Both the position numbers and the translations under genes were made by a program. From Roseovarius sp. Pro17 (GTDB lineage: Bacteria; Pseudomonadota; Alphaproteobacteria; Rhodobacterales; Rhodobacteraceae), in NCBI RefSeq assembly GCF_035599575.1, contig NZ_CP141179.1, forward strand, positions 620,001-684,000: DNA of 64,000 bases. Direction: 5' to 3'. Under the pieces are notes generated by a model. It was given only the letters and a program-made list of their open reading frames with translations, had not been told where the DNA came from and did not search any database. Within the stretch, counting starts at the first letter, position 1. Every line of letters begins with the position of its first letter. Shown in pieces: positions 43,324-52,767 of the stretch.

Positions 43324-46300
43324 GGGGATGCGCCTTGCTTTTGCTTCTTGTCGGGTGGTGCGGCACTGCCTACGCGTGCCAACCTCAGATCGCCCAAGAT
43401 CGCGTAGAAGGCGGGCAGCACGACAAGCACGAGGATGGTTGAAGAAAACAGGCCGAATACGACCGAGATCACCAGCGGTTTCAGGGTCTGGGCCTGAGTG
43501 CTGGTTTCCAGCAACAGCGGGGCAAGGCCCATTATTGTGGTGGAAACCGACATCAGGATGGGGCGAAACCGCTCGCGGCTGGCCTGACCTGCGGCGCGGG
43601 CCACGTCCATTCCCTCGCCTGCGTGCCGCTTGATGACCTGTACTAGCAGGATGGCGTTGTTGACCACGATCCCGGCCAGCGATGCGGCGCCGATCAGCGA
43701 TGGCATCGAGATGTTATAGCCCATGATCAGGTGGCCCAGAATGACCCCGATAAAGGCCAGCGGAATGGAGAACATCACGATCATCGGTTCCACGTAACTG
43801 CGGAACTGGAATGACAGCACGACATAGATTCCCACGAGCCCGATCAGGAAGCCGCGCAGGATCGAGGCGACGGTTTCTGCCGAATTCGCGCTCTGCCCGC
43901 CGATCTCGAAGCTGAGGCCGGGTATGCTGGCCGCCATTTGCGGCAGGAATGTCGTGTTCAATTCGGCGACGATTGCATCGGCGTTGCCGATACGTGTGTC
44001 GACATCCGCTTGGACAGTCACCGTGCGCTTGCCGTTCACATGGGTAATGCTGGACCAGCCGCGCGCCTCGTCCAGACGCGCCACAGTTGAAAGCGGCACC
44101 CCTTTGCCATTGGGTAGGGCGATCGTAAAGTCACTCAGATCGTCGCGGGAATCCCGATCCTCAGTGGATTGCTCCAACTCAACCTCGTGGCTTATGTCGC
44201 CACTCTGTACTGTTGTGATAACCCGCCCCAGAAAGGCGGCCCCAATTTGATCTGCAACGTAGCGCGCGGTCAGCCCCAGCGACGTGGCACCTTCTGCAAG
44301 ACGCAGACGCAGCTCGGGCTTTCCGGGGCGCAGATCGTGGATGGCATTGAAGACGCCGGCATACGTCTCGGCCTCAGTCAAAAGCGCATTGGCGGCCCCG
44401 GCCAGCATGTCCAGATCCGGGCCGGACAGACGGATTTCGATGGCGATGCCCTGTGGGCCGATGCTGGGTTCGGTCAACAAAATCGCCAACGCCCCCGGCA
44501 CTTCGCCGATCTCCTTGCGCCACAGCGTCACGATTTCGTCCAGCGTCACGGTGCGGGTTTCGGCACCCAGAAGGTCGGCGCTGATAGTGGCGACATGGGG
44601 GCCAGACTCGCCCGCAGTGGCATTCTGGTTGAAGCGCAATTGCACGCTTTTCACAAGCGCAGCGCCGTCCGGCTGATCTGGCGTGTAAGCGCCATCGACT
44701 CGGGTGAGTGCAGCAATCACTCGGTCCGCGACCTCGCTGGTGCGGGTCAGTGGCGTGCCTTGCGACATCAGAATGCGCGCCTCAAGAACGTCACCATCAA
44801 TGGCAGGGATGGCCTCGCGTTTGAGATAACCGCCGCCCATCAGCCCCACGGTTACAATAAGCGCCGCAATAGTGGCGCCAGTGACCAGATAGCGATGCCG
44901 GATCGCAATATCGACCATGGCACCGACCCGCTTTTCTCGGAACCCCTCGAACCGGCGGTCAAAACTGGCGCGAAACCGCGAGGGCGGTTTGTCCGCGCTT
45001 TTTAACCCGTGGCTCAAATGGTGGGGCAGAACCCAGAACGCCTCGGCCAGACTGGCAGCCAGCGCCGCGATTAATACCAGCGGCACGACTTCCAACACAG
45101 CGCCCAACTCTCCGGCCAGAAAAGCGAGTGGGGCGAAAACCGCGATCGTCGTGGCAAAAGAGGACAAAACCCCCGGCATGACGGCAAGCGTGCCTTGTAC
45201 CGCGGCATCAAGGCGCGATGCGCCGCGGGCCGCGGCCTCGGCAATCGAGTCGGCGATAACGATGGAATCGTCCATCACGATGCCGATCGCCATCAATAGG
45301 GCCACAAGCGTCATCATGTTCAACGACAGGCCTTGCAAGGCCATCGCCGCAAATGCCCCCAAAAAGGCCACGGGCAGGCCCATCGCCGCCCAGATCGCAA
45401 AACCGGGTCTAAAGAAAAGGCTCATCACCCCGACAACCAGAACCAAGCCAATCGCGCCGTTTTGCACCAGCATGACCAGACGGTCACGCACGATGCTGGT
45501 CATGTCCTTTACGATTTCCAGCCGCAGCGTATCCGGTAACCCCGCGCGTTCGGCTTGCACCAGATCCTCGACATGATCGAACACCTTCAGCGCGTCAGCA
45601 CCAAGCGCCTTGTCCACCTGCAGAAAAGCGGCACGCTGACCGTCAAGGAACGCACGTTCCTCCTGAGGTGTGTAGCTTTCGGTGATGGTTGCAATCTGCC
45701 CCAGCGACAGTTCGGCGCCGTTCGGCTTGGACAGCACCACCAATCTGGCTAATCCGGCTACGCTGCGCCGCTCGTCGGTGAATCGCAGGCTGATTTCGCG
45801 GTCCTCGGTTTCCAGACTGCCGAGAGGGCGATCAACGCTCTGCGCGTCGATTTGAGTGGCAAGGTCTGAGACTGTCAGCCCGTGCTGTTCCATCACGGCA
45901 CGTGGAACCGTGATGCGGAATTGCCGAGTTCCGAACCCCGAAATCACCACTTTTGCGACGCCGGGCAGGGCCGACAATTTGTCCTGCAACTCCGCAGCAT
46001 ACCGTTCCAGCTGCGCGGGCGGCAGATCGCCCGCTACGGCAACCGAAGTGACAGGGTCGGTACGGTGCAGTTCCCGCACGATGGCCGGATCGGCACCCGG
46101 AGGAAAATCATCGACGGCGGTGATCTCGGTGCGCAGATCATTGACGAAACGGGCGCTGTCGCCTTCGGGTCCCATTGTTGCGATGGCACGGGCAATGCTG
46201 TTCTGTGCCGTGCAACTAAGCTCTTCGAGGTTTTCGACGCTTTCGAGTGCATCCCACACGCGCCGACATATCGCGTCCTCGACCTCTTCGGCGGCGGCAC

Positions 46301-46451
46301 CGCGATATTCCACGCTGATTTCCGCCTCCACCGGCCTGAAGTCGGGAAAGGTCTCGCGCTTGAGTGTTGGTGCCGCCATCACGCCTGCGGCAAGGATCAA
46401 AACAAGCAATAGATTCGCAGCAGTGGGATGTGCAGCGAACCAGCGGATCAT
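43320..46451 (-). CDS. RND efflux pump, second system
   Basis: The 1043-aa pump has the full RND layout with two periplasmic loops and twelve expected helices. The proton-relay aspartates are in IGIVMDDSIVIADS. The sequence differs clearly from the first pump (5271-8456) and is closer to the AcrB/CzcA-like group with a short N-terminus (MIRWFAAHPTAANLLLVL) used for drugs, fatty acids or siderophores. ATG at 46451 overlaps the adaptor stop by four bases (ATGA). The upstream region of the operon carries a TetR-type palindrome. Confidence 0.92.
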   Translation of the reverse strand: MIRWFAAHPTAANLLLVLILAAGVMAAPTLKRETFPDFRPVEAEISVEYRGAAAEEVEDAICRRVWDALESVENLEELSCTAQNSIARAIATMGPEGDSARFVNDLRTEITAVDDFPPGADPAIVRELHRTDPVTSVAVAGDLPPAQLERYAAELQDKLSALPGVAKVVISGFGTRQFRITVPRAVMEQHGLTVSDLATQIDAQSVDRPLGSLETEDREISLRFTDERRSVAGLARLVVLSKPNGAELSLGQIATITESYTPQEERAFLDGQRAAFLQVDKALGADALKVFDHVEDLVQAERAGLPDTLRLEIVKDMTSIVRDRLVMLVQNGAIGLVLVVGVMSLFFRPGFAIWAAMGLPVAFLGAFAAMALQGLSLNMMTLVALLMAIGIVMDDSIVIADSIAEAAARGASRLDAAVQGTLAVMPGVLSSFATTIAVFAPLAFLAGELGAVLEVVPLVLIAALAASLAEAFWVLPHHLSHGLKSADKPPSRFRASFDRRFEGFREKRVGAMVDIAIRHRYLVTGATIAALIVTVGLMGGGYLKREAIPAIDGDVLEARILMSQGTPLTRTSEVADRVIAALTRVDGAYTPDQPDGAALVKSVQLRFNQNATAGESGPHVATISADLLGAETRTVTLDEIVTLWRKEIGEVPGALAILLTEPSIGPQGIAIEIRLSGPDLDMLAGAANALLTEAETYAGVFNAIHDLRPGKPELRLRLAEGATSLGLTARYVADQIGAAFLGRVITTVQSGDISHEVELEQSTEDRDSRDDLSDFTIALPNGKGVPLSTVARLDEARGWSSITHVNGKRTVTVQADVDTRIGNADAIVAELNTTFLPQMAASIPGLSFEIGGQSANSAETVASILRGFLIGLVGIYVVLSFQFRSYVEPMIVMFSIPLAFIGVILGHLIMGYNISMPSLIGAASLAGIVVNNAILLVQVIKRHAGEGMDVARAAGQASRERFRPILMSVSTTIMGLAPLLLETSTQAQTLKPLVISVVFGLFSSTILVLVVLPAFYAILGDLRLARVGSAAPPDKKQKQGASP

Positions 46452-47746
46452 TCGCCCAGCCCCGTTTGGATCACATTGATGCCGGGGATTGCAGGCATCA
46501 GATCGTCGAGAATGACTTCTTCGCCGGGCTCGACACCACTTGCGATAATGGCTTGTCCATTTTGTCGCCAAGCGACCGAAACCTGGCGAAGCTCTAGACG
46601 GCCCTTGCTGTCGCGCAGATAGACAAGGTCACCTTCGTGCACCGCGCTCTCCGGAATTGTCACGCTTTCGGAAATCACCGGGCCTCTGAGCACAAGCTCG
46701 ACATACATGTTCGGCACGAGCGGCAGGCGTAATGGCGGGTTGGCGTTGGCATAGGGATCATCCACGGTGACAACCGCTGGCACCGAGCGGGCTTGCGGGT
46801 CCAGTGCGCTTTCCACGCGCACAAGTCGCCCCGGCCAAGTTTGGGTAGGGTCTGAAACAAGCCTCACTTCGGCGGATATCTCTGCGAAACTCATGGGCAA
46901 GGCCTCAGGTTTCAAGGGTGTGTTTCGGTTGGCATCACCAAGCAATCGTCGGAACGCCATCACTGGAATTTGCGCAGTGATCTCGGCTTGGCGGATATCG
47001 TCCGCCGTCACCAGCGGTTGACCCGCCACGACATATTGATGCCGCTCGACATGAACCGAGCCGACGCGCAGGTCGAACGGAACAACGATATGAGTCTTTG
47101 CAAGGTCACGTCGTGCACGATTCAGAACTGCGGCGGTGCGCGCCATCTGCGCGTCTAGCCGATTGCGTCGACTGGGAATTAGCCCCAATGCATTCTGCAA
47201 CTCGGCCACGCCACGACGAACCTGCAATGTCGCGCGTTCCTGCCCGTCTACCGCTGACTGCGAAGCCACGTCACGCTCGACCAGATTTCGAATGCGCGTC
47301 AGTTCGGTTTCGGTCAAATCCAACCGGGATTGTTCCAGCGCCAGCAAACGACCAGTGTTGGCCTCGTCGGTGTCGAGTTGAGCGATATCTGCCTCTAGCG
47401 CTGCGAGGTCGGCCTCAGCCTCTGCGACCGCCAATTCATAGGCTGTCGGGTCAATCTTTAGGGCCTCGGATCCCGCGCGAAGCACATTGCCGGTGTCCAG
47501 TTCCGGATTGCGCCAAATGATTGTCCCGGATATTTCCGAGATCGCCTCCCAGCTTCGTGCGGCGCGAACATTGCCATACCCGCGAACAACCGCGCGAACC
47601 GGGGTTACTTTGGCCGTGATCGTGCGTGCAACGACGCTGCGCTCATGTTCATCTAGTCGGGCAGGCGGCTCGGCCGTCGAAATGAGCCATGCCGCAACAC
47701 CGACACCGAGCGCGACAGGCAGTAGCAGACCTATTCCCCGTCTCAT
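46448..47746 (-). CDS. RND efflux adaptor, second system
   Basis: The 432-aa protein has an N-terminal membrane helix (LLLPVALGVGVAAWLIS), a lipoyl-like domain, an alpha-helical hairpin (about 100-190) and a beta-barrel (VVAGQPLVTADDIRQAEI). ATG at 47746 (MRRGIGLLL) is preferred; an in-frame ATG at 47788 would add 14 residues, and neither start has an ideal ribosome site. It is the first gene of a three-gene operon (adaptor, pump, small exported protein) with overlapping stops and starts. Confidence 0.9.
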   Translation of the reverse strand: MRRGIGLLLPVALGVGVAAWLISTAEPPARLDEHERSVVARTITAKVTPVRAVVRGYGNVRAARSWEAISEISGTIIWRNPELDTGNVLRAGSEALKIDPTAYELAVAEAEADLAALEADIAQLDTDEANTGRLLALEQSRLDLTETELTRIRNLVERDVASQSAVDGQERATLQVRRGVAELQNALGLIPSRRNRLDAQMARTAAVLNRARRDLAKTHIVVPFDLRVGSVHVERHQYVVAGQPLVTADDIRQAEITAQIPVMAFRRLLGDANRNTPLKPEALPMSFAEISAEVRLVSDPTQTWPGRLVRVESALDPQARSVPAVVTVDDPYANANPPLRLPLVPNMYVELVLRGPVISESVTIPESAVHEGDLVYLRDSKGRLELRQVSVAWRQNGQAIIASGVEPGEEVILDDLMPAIPGINVIQTGLGE

Positions 47747-47934
47747 TCTCAACTGCCGTCTCCTTGTTCTTGCCAAGCCATGTGCCAAAATAGCCCCTGT
47801 TGGATAATGCCGACTTGGAGCGCACTGATTGCGTCAGAATGCCGCCACAACGACATCGGATGCCAGACGAGGTGTCGGTCTGACGCTCGGGATGTAATTT
47901 TAGTGTGATGTCCATCTGGATCACCCATCAAAAG

Positions 47935-47953
47935 ATAGCAAGTAATTACTATC
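47935..47953. promoter_or_regulatory. Candidate TetR operator, copy 2, before the second RND operon
   Basis: This 19-base sequence (ATAGCAAGTAATTACTATC) matches 16 positions of the operator-like site at 39307-39325. It lies about 190 bases upstream of the RND adaptor start, in the same relation to transcription as copy 1. A second CAATTACTAC piece follows at 47971-47980. The rest of the 664-base gap 47747-48410 shows no confident gene; a minus-strand frame near 48168-48362 looks like a worn regulator fragment. Confidence 0.55.
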
Positions 47954-48410
47954 ATAGAGAATCAGAATTGCAATTACTACCCACAGAACAGGTGGGATTT
48001 GTGTCATGGGCACGGAAATACTGAATTCCTGCTTTAACCCGTTAGCTGAAACATCGTCTCGACCCATCGGGCCGATCCAGCACCGAACAATACAGCGCAA
48101 CCTTTGCCTGCGCCCCACCGGCAATTGCCAGCACAATAGAAGGCCCCAGCTTGGCGTACTGTCGAATTCACAGAGTCCCATGTTCAGCACGGAGCGCAGA
48201 TCCGATTTGCAGCCTTCCGCCTTCGGTGTGCACCAACTGTACGCGCTTCTCGGAGAGCCGGGTCAGGCGCTTCGGCGCAACCTCAGTCTCCGCCAGCCGT
48301 TGAGTTGTTTCGCGATGCTGCAGAGGTTGCAGTTTTGTGCTCCGATCAAGCTGCTGGCGCACGTTGTGTCTTTTTCAAGATACGGCGCGCAAACTGAGCG
48401 TGATGTCGGC

Positions 48411-49322
48411 TCAGATCGACTCCACGATAAAGTCGGGCGCTATCGCCGAACGCCGGATCGCAGCGGTCACATCAAGACCGGCGAGCGAGCCGTGCGCCGT
48501 AACGAGGGCCGTCGCAAAACCGGCCTGATTTCCGCCGAGGATGTCGGTATGTAACGTGTCCCCGACCATAAGCACACGCCCCGCAACGGGAGGGTGCCTG
48601 AACCGTGACAGCGCATGGTCGAAGATGTCGGGAAAAGGTTTGCCCAAGAAGACTGGGTCGATCCCGGTTGCATCCGCGAGGCTGTGCGCGAACCAGCCGG
48701 GTTCCCGCGACAGTCCGGTTTCGCGCGGGGCGACCAGATCGGGGTTGCCGACAAACACCGGCCTTGGTCGGCGGCGTATTGCGGCCTCAAGCAGCGTTTG
48801 CCGGGTTTCGGTCCAGCCGTCGGAGCCGATCAGCAGAAATCCTTCGGCCCTGTCGTAATCTTGTGGGTCGTCGGTCAGGATGACGGTGTCGAGCGCTGCA
48901 ATCTCTCCGGGGTCTGAGTGCATATTGAGCATGAGGCCCCAAAGACGCGGCGGTTCATGTTCGATTCGACGTAAGAGGGCCTCGCGGCTTGTCACAACTT
49001 CGGTGGGGGCGAAGTCGAACCCAAGCTTGGCATAGCGGGTCATCATCTGGCTTTTCGGATAGGCAGCAGAGTTGGAGACGACGGCGACGGTCTTGCCCAA
49101 GGACCGCAGCGCGGCGATGGTATCAGCGGCACCGGGAATGGCCGTTTCACCGACGTTGAGGACGCCGTAAGCGTCGAACAGGATCAGATCGAAGGCCGCG
49201 GTAATATCGGCGAAATCAGCCTGGAGTACCTGCCCACCGCCAGTCGCAGCGGGTAGGCGATGGTGCAGCCTTAGATACGCCTCGAATGCCTCGGCGGGAT
49301 CGACGGCTTGGAAATTGCTCAC
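48411..49322 (-). CDS. HAD superfamily class IIA hydrolase coupled to the phosphonate transporter
   Basis: The 303-aa cytoplasmic phosphatase has the HAD motifs: DLILFDAYGVLNVGE (the DxD-like motif has aspartate then DAYG), VVSNSAAYPKSQM (motif II), the capping domain (about 110-220) and GRVLMVGDTLHTDILGG (motif IV). The start is a GTG overlapping the permease stop (GTGA), which shows coupling. Members of the class IIA group remove phosphate from small organic esters. Its place at the end of a phnDCEE operon suggests it processes the imported phosphorus compound. Confidence 0.85.
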   Translation of the reverse strand: MSNFQAVDPAEAFEAYLRLHHRLPAATGGGQVLQADFADITAAFDLILFDAYGVLNVGETAIPGAADTIAALRSLGKTVAVVSNSAAYPKSQMMTRYAKLGFDFAPTEVVTSREALLRRIEHEPPRLWGLMLNMHSDPGEIAALDTVILTDDPQDYDRAEGFLLIGSDGWTETRQTLLEAAIRRRPRPVFVGNPDLVAPRETGLSREPGWFAHSLADATGIDPVFLGKPFPDIFDHALSRFRHPPVAGRVLMVGDTLHTDILGGNQAGFATALVTAHGSLAGLDVTAAIRRSAIAPDFIVESI

Positions 49323-50128
49323 AGAATGCGGCGCCTCAGAAAGGCCGAGACGACTTCGCCAGCGATCACCAGCGCGATGATGGCGAGCAGGATGGTCGCG
49401 ACCTCGGGCCAATTGAAGGTGTCGATGGCCCCTTGCAGGATGATGCCGATACCGCCCGCGCCAACAAGGCCCAGCACGGTGGATTCGCGCAGGTTGATGT
49501 CCCAGCGCAGGATAGTGACCGCCCAGAAGGTCGGCATGACCTGGGGGATGATGGCGTAGACGATCACCTTGAAGCGCGACGCGCCGGTGGCTTCCAATGC
49601 CTCGACCGGGCGCGTGTCGATCTCTTCAATGGCTTCGCCCAGCAGCTTGCCGATGAAACCGACTGAGCGGAACATGATCGCGACGATGCCTGCGACGATG
49701 CCGGGGCCAAAGATGGCGACGAAAAGCAGCGCCCAGATGATCGTGTTCACCGACCGCGACGTCACGAGGATCAGCCGTCCCAGCCACAGTGTCGCGCGGT
49801 TCGGCGTCGTGTTTTGCGCCGATATATAGGCGACGGGCAGGGACAGCAGCACGGCGAATGCAGTGGCGAAGGTCGCGATGTTTACCGTGTCCCACAACAC
49901 CTTGAGGATCGTTGCGAGGTTCGTGGGGTCCGGCGGATACATCCGCCCGAAAAGGTCGCCGATCTGTTCCGGTGCACCCCAGACCCACGCCCAGACCACC
50001 CTGATCGAGGAAAGCGCCCAGACGATTGCTAGTGCGCAGCCCAAAAGGATGCCCCAGCGCGTGAGCTTTTGTTTCGGCGTGAACCGTGTCCAGTCATCGC
50101 GGCCGAACTGTTCGCGGATAGAGGTCAT
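49319..50128 (-). CDS. phnE: Phosphonate-type ABC transporter permease, second copy
   Basis: The 269-aa inner-membrane protein has an N-terminal helix and about five more, with the EAA-type loop EALEATGASRFKVIVYAIIPQ. It overlaps the first permease stop by four bases and the HAD gene start by four bases. Two phnE paralogues in tandem are common in Rhodobacterales phn operons and probably form a heterodimer. Confidence 0.92.
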   Translation of the reverse strand: MTSIREQFGRDDWTRFTPKQKLTRWGILLGCALAIVWALSSIRVVWAWVWGAPEQIGDLFGRMYPPDPTNLATILKVLWDTVNIATFATAFAVLLSLPVAYISAQNTTPNRATLWLGRLILVTSRSVNTIIWALLFVAIFGPGIVAGIVAIMFRSVGFIGKLLGEAIEEIDTRPVEALEATGASRFKVIVYAIIPQVMPTFWAVTILRWDINLRESTVLGLVGAGGIGIILQGAIDTFNWPEVATILLAIIALVIAGEVVSAFLRRRIL

Positions 50129-50919
50129 TGAATGCGCTTCCGAATGATGCCGCTGACCGCCTCGGAGAGCAGGATCACGGCCACGATGACGATGGTGATG
50201 GCAAGCGCGAAATCATAGTCATAGCGCCCGAATGCGTTGGCAAGGGTCGCGCCGATGCCCCCGGCGCCGACGATCCCCACCACGGCAGAAGCACGGAGGT
50301 TTGAGTCGAGTTGATAGATGGTCAGCCCGATCTGGCGCGGCATGATCTGTGGAAAAATCGCGTAGAATAACGTCGAGAGGTACGGCGCACCGGCTGCGCG
50401 CAGCGCCTCGACCTGACCAAAGTCGATCTCTTCTATCCGCTCGGCCAGCATCTTGGCCACAAAGCCGATAGAATAGATGATCAGCGTCAGCACCCCGGCA
50501 AAGGGGCCAAAACCGACCGCCTTGACGAAGACGATCGCGACGATCACGGGATGGAAGCTGCGCGCAATTATGATGATTGCGCGTCCGAGGTAAAAGACGG
50601 GCAGGGGGACGACATTGCGCGCGGCCATGAAGGCGATGGGTATCGACAGCAGCACGCCCCCAGCAGTGGCCAGAATGGCGATCTTGAGGCTTTCCAAGAA
50701 CCCGTCGATCAACAGGCCGCTGCGCTCGAAGCTGGGTGGGAAGGCCCCACCAAAGATGCGCCCGGCGCGTTCGATACCGGCGGCGACGCGATCCCAGTCG
50801 ATGGGCATGGTCAGGCCGACCCAGCCAAAATAGGCAATCACGCCCACGTAGACAGCCCACCGCAGCCATCGGTTGGCGATAAAGGGCGGTTTCGACCATG
50901 TGTCACGCGGCATACTCAT
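50125..50919 (-). CDS. phnE: Phosphonate-type ABC transporter permease, first copy
   Basis: The 264-aa protein is paralogous to the gene that follows, with the loop EALRAAGAPYLSTLFYAIFPQ. Hydrophobic helices are at about 25-42, 90-110, 125-150 and in the C-terminal half. Its ATG overlaps the phnC stop (ATGA). With phnC and phnD it forms the importer for a phosphonate, phosphite or phosphate ester. Confidence 0.92.
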   Translation of the reverse strand: MSMPRDTWSKPPFIANRWLRWAVYVGVIAYFGWVGLTMPIDWDRVAAGIERAGRIFGGAFPPSFERSGLLIDGFLESLKIAILATAGGVLLSIPIAFMAARNVVPLPVFYLGRAIIIIARSFHPVIVAIVFVKAVGFGPFAGVLTLIIYSIGFVAKMLAERIEEIDFGQVEALRAAGAPYLSTLFYAIFPQIMPRQIGLTIYQLDSNLRASAVVGIVGAGGIGATLANAFGRYDYDFALAITIVIVAVILLSEAVSGIIRKRIQ

Positions 50920-51692
50920 GACGCGGCGGCCACGTCTTCGTTGCGGTCAGCGTGGGGGTTGCCAGCATAGATCTTGTCCATCTCTTCCTGATCGAGTTTC
51001 GCCGGCTTGTCGTCGAAAATAATGCGGCCATAACGCATGCCAACGATACGGTCGGTGTATTCCTTGGCCTCGGTCACATTGTGGATGTTGATGAGCACGG
51101 GCAGCTTTAGCTCTCCGGCGAGGTCGCGCAGAAGGCCCATGATCTGCTCGGAGGTCTTGGGGTCAAGCGACGCAGTAGGCTCATCCGCCAGCAGGATCTC
51201 GGGGTCTTGCATCAGCGCACGCACGACGCCGACGCGCTGACGTTCACCGCCTGATAGCTGGTCAGCGCGGGTGTTGGCGTAATGCGCGATGCCGACCCGC
51301 TCCATCAGCTCGAACGCGCGGCGGATGTCGGCCTTGGGATAACGGCGCGAAATCGCCGCCCAGGTCGAAATATAGCCCAGCCGCCCGGACTGGACATTCT
51401 CCATCACTGTCAGGCGGTCGACAAGGTTGAAACCCTGAAACACCATACCGATCTTGCGCCGCGCCGCGCGCAGGTTTTTACCGCGTAGGGTGGTCAGCTC
51501 GGTTCCGTTCAGCACGATGGAGCCCGACGTCGGTTCAACCAGTCGATTGATGCAGCGCAAAAGCGTGCTTTTGCCCGCACCGGACGAGCCGATAATCGAC
51601 ACGACGCTTTCGCCTTCGATGGTCAGATCGAGGTTCTTCAGGACCGGATCGCCAGTGCCGTAGCGTTTGACGAGGTCAGTGATTTTCAGCAT
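50916..51692 (-). CDS. phnC: Phosphonate-type ABC transporter ATP-binding protein
   Basis: The 258-aa ATPase has Walker A GSSGAGKST, signature LSGGERQRVG, Walker B ILLADEPTASLDP and the switch INIHNVTEAKEY. The NIHNV/TEAKEY segment is typical of PhnC. The start has only a weak ribosome site, 54 bases after phnD. Confidence 0.93.
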   Translation of the reverse strand: MLKITDLVKRYGTGDPVLKNLDLTIEGESVVSIIGSSGAGKSTLLRCINRLVEPTSGSIVLNGTELTTLRGKNLRAARRKIGMVFQGFNLVDRLTVMENVQSGRLGYISTWAAISRRYPKADIRRAFELMERVGIAHYANTRADQLSGGERQRVGVVRALMQDPEILLADEPTASLDPKTSEQIMGLLRDLAGELKLPVLINIHNVTEAKEYTDRIVGMRYGRIIFDDKPAKLDQEEMDKIYAGNPHADRNEDVAAAS

Positions 51693-51746
51693 GAAACCGC
51701 TTTCTTTGTGGGGCCGACCGAACGGGCCGGCCCCGACGTGGTAGTG

Positions 51747-52730
51747 TCATTCAGCGGCAAGACCCTGTGGCGTGTATTCAACACCATTGGCCTTCTGGAT
51801 CTGGCGGATGACGGCCCATTGATCCTTGTAGGTGATCGGGATGAACTTGCTGACGCCTGTGAATTCCTCACCCAGCGCGGTGCCCGTGAAATCAAAGCTA
51901 AAGAAGGCTTCCTTGATCTTGTCCTTCAGCTCGGGCGCGAGGTCATGCGCCAGGCCGTAGGACGTCGTCGGGAACGGGTCGCTTTCCCAGACGATGCGCA
52001 CGTCTGCGGGGTCATAAAGACCACGTTCGGCCATGCGGTCCACCACTTCGGACGCCACGGGGGCGGCGTCATAGTCGCCTGCGACCACGCCCAGCATCGA
52101 CTGGTCATGGCTGCCCGAATAGCTGACCTCATAGTCCTCATCCGGCACGACGCCCAGATCGGGGAACAATGCGCGCGGTGCCAGGTTGCCCGAGTTGGAG
52201 GTCGGTGAGGTGTGCGCGACGCGCTTGCCTGCAAGGTCCGCCATTTCCTGAATGTCGCTGTCGGCCTGCGTGTAGACCTGCAATTTATAGCCAAACTGGC
52301 CATCATCGCTGCCCATGATTGCAAACGGCTCAACCCCGGCGAGGTTCACGGCGTAGGGCGTCGGCCCGGTAGAAAAGCCCGCGATATGCAAGCGTCCCGA
52401 ACGCATCGCCTCGACCTCGGCCGAGTTGGACTGAACGGCAAAGAACTGAACGTCCTTGCCGGTCACCTCTTTGAGGTGCTCGATGAAGGGGTTCCAGATA
52501 TCTTCGTAGATCGCGGGATCTTCGACTGGCGTATAGGCAAAGACCAGTGTGGACGGGTCCTGCAATTTGCTGGGGTCCGTCGGCGCATCGGCGACAAGAT
52601 CGCCATCTGCGTCGCAATACATCGCGTCCAGCGTGCCGCGATCTGCGCAGTCATCCTGCGCGATGGCGCTGCTGGCAGTCAGGGCCAAAGCCGTCAGAAG
52701 ACCGGCACCGAAAATCTTATCCGTGAGCAT
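51747..52730 (-). CDS. phnD: Phosphonate-type ABC transporter periplasmic binding protein
   Basis: The 327-aa protein has a signal peptide (about 1-24, cut near AIA-QD). The PhnD pattern is visible: YTPVEDPAIYEDIWNPFI, then GKDVQFFAVQSNSAEVEAM, FSTGPTPYAVN and the ligand loop SPTSNSGNLAPRALF. GGAGG lies six bases before the ATG. A perfect 15-base palindrome lies just upstream (52753-52767). The ligand may be a phosphonate, phosphite or a phosphate ester; C-P lyase genes are not in this window. Confidence 0.93.
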   Translation of the reverse strand: MLTDKIFGAGLLTALALTASSAIAQDDCADRGTLDAMYCDADGDLVADAPTDPSKLQDPSTLVFAYTPVEDPAIYEDIWNPFIEHLKEVTGKDVQFFAVQSNSAEVEAMRSGRLHIAGFSTGPTPYAVNLAGVEPFAIMGSDDGQFGYKLQVYTQADSDIQEMADLAGKRVAHTSPTSNSGNLAPRALFPDLGVVPDEDYEVSYSGSHDQSMLGVVAGDYDAAPVASEVVDRMAERGLYDPADVRIVWESDPFPTTSYGLAHDLAPELKDKIKEAFFSFDFTGTALGEEFTGVSKFIPITYKDQWAVIRQIQKANGVEYTPQGLAAE

Positions 52731-52752
52731 GTTGTTCCTCCCAGGTGTGTTG

Positions 52753-52767
52753 CGCAATTAAATTGCG
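52753..52767. promoter_or_regulatory. Perfect palindrome at the phnD promoter
   Basis: CGCAATT-A-AATTGCG is a perfect 15-base inverted repeat ending 22 bases before the phnD start codon. It could be an operator (for example of a GntR- or LacI-type regulator) or a hairpin in the 5' leader. No Pho box with the CTGTCAT repeat was recognised nearby. Confidence 0.45.

Noticed and set aside
48168..48362. Possible regulator fragment on the minus strand
   Set aside because: Weak resemblance to the end of a helix-turn-helix regulator, too short and worn to call.
48006..48554. Plus-strand frame between the RND operon and the HAD gene
   Set aside because: Overlaps the HAD gene on the other strand, has no domain and reads as random sequence.
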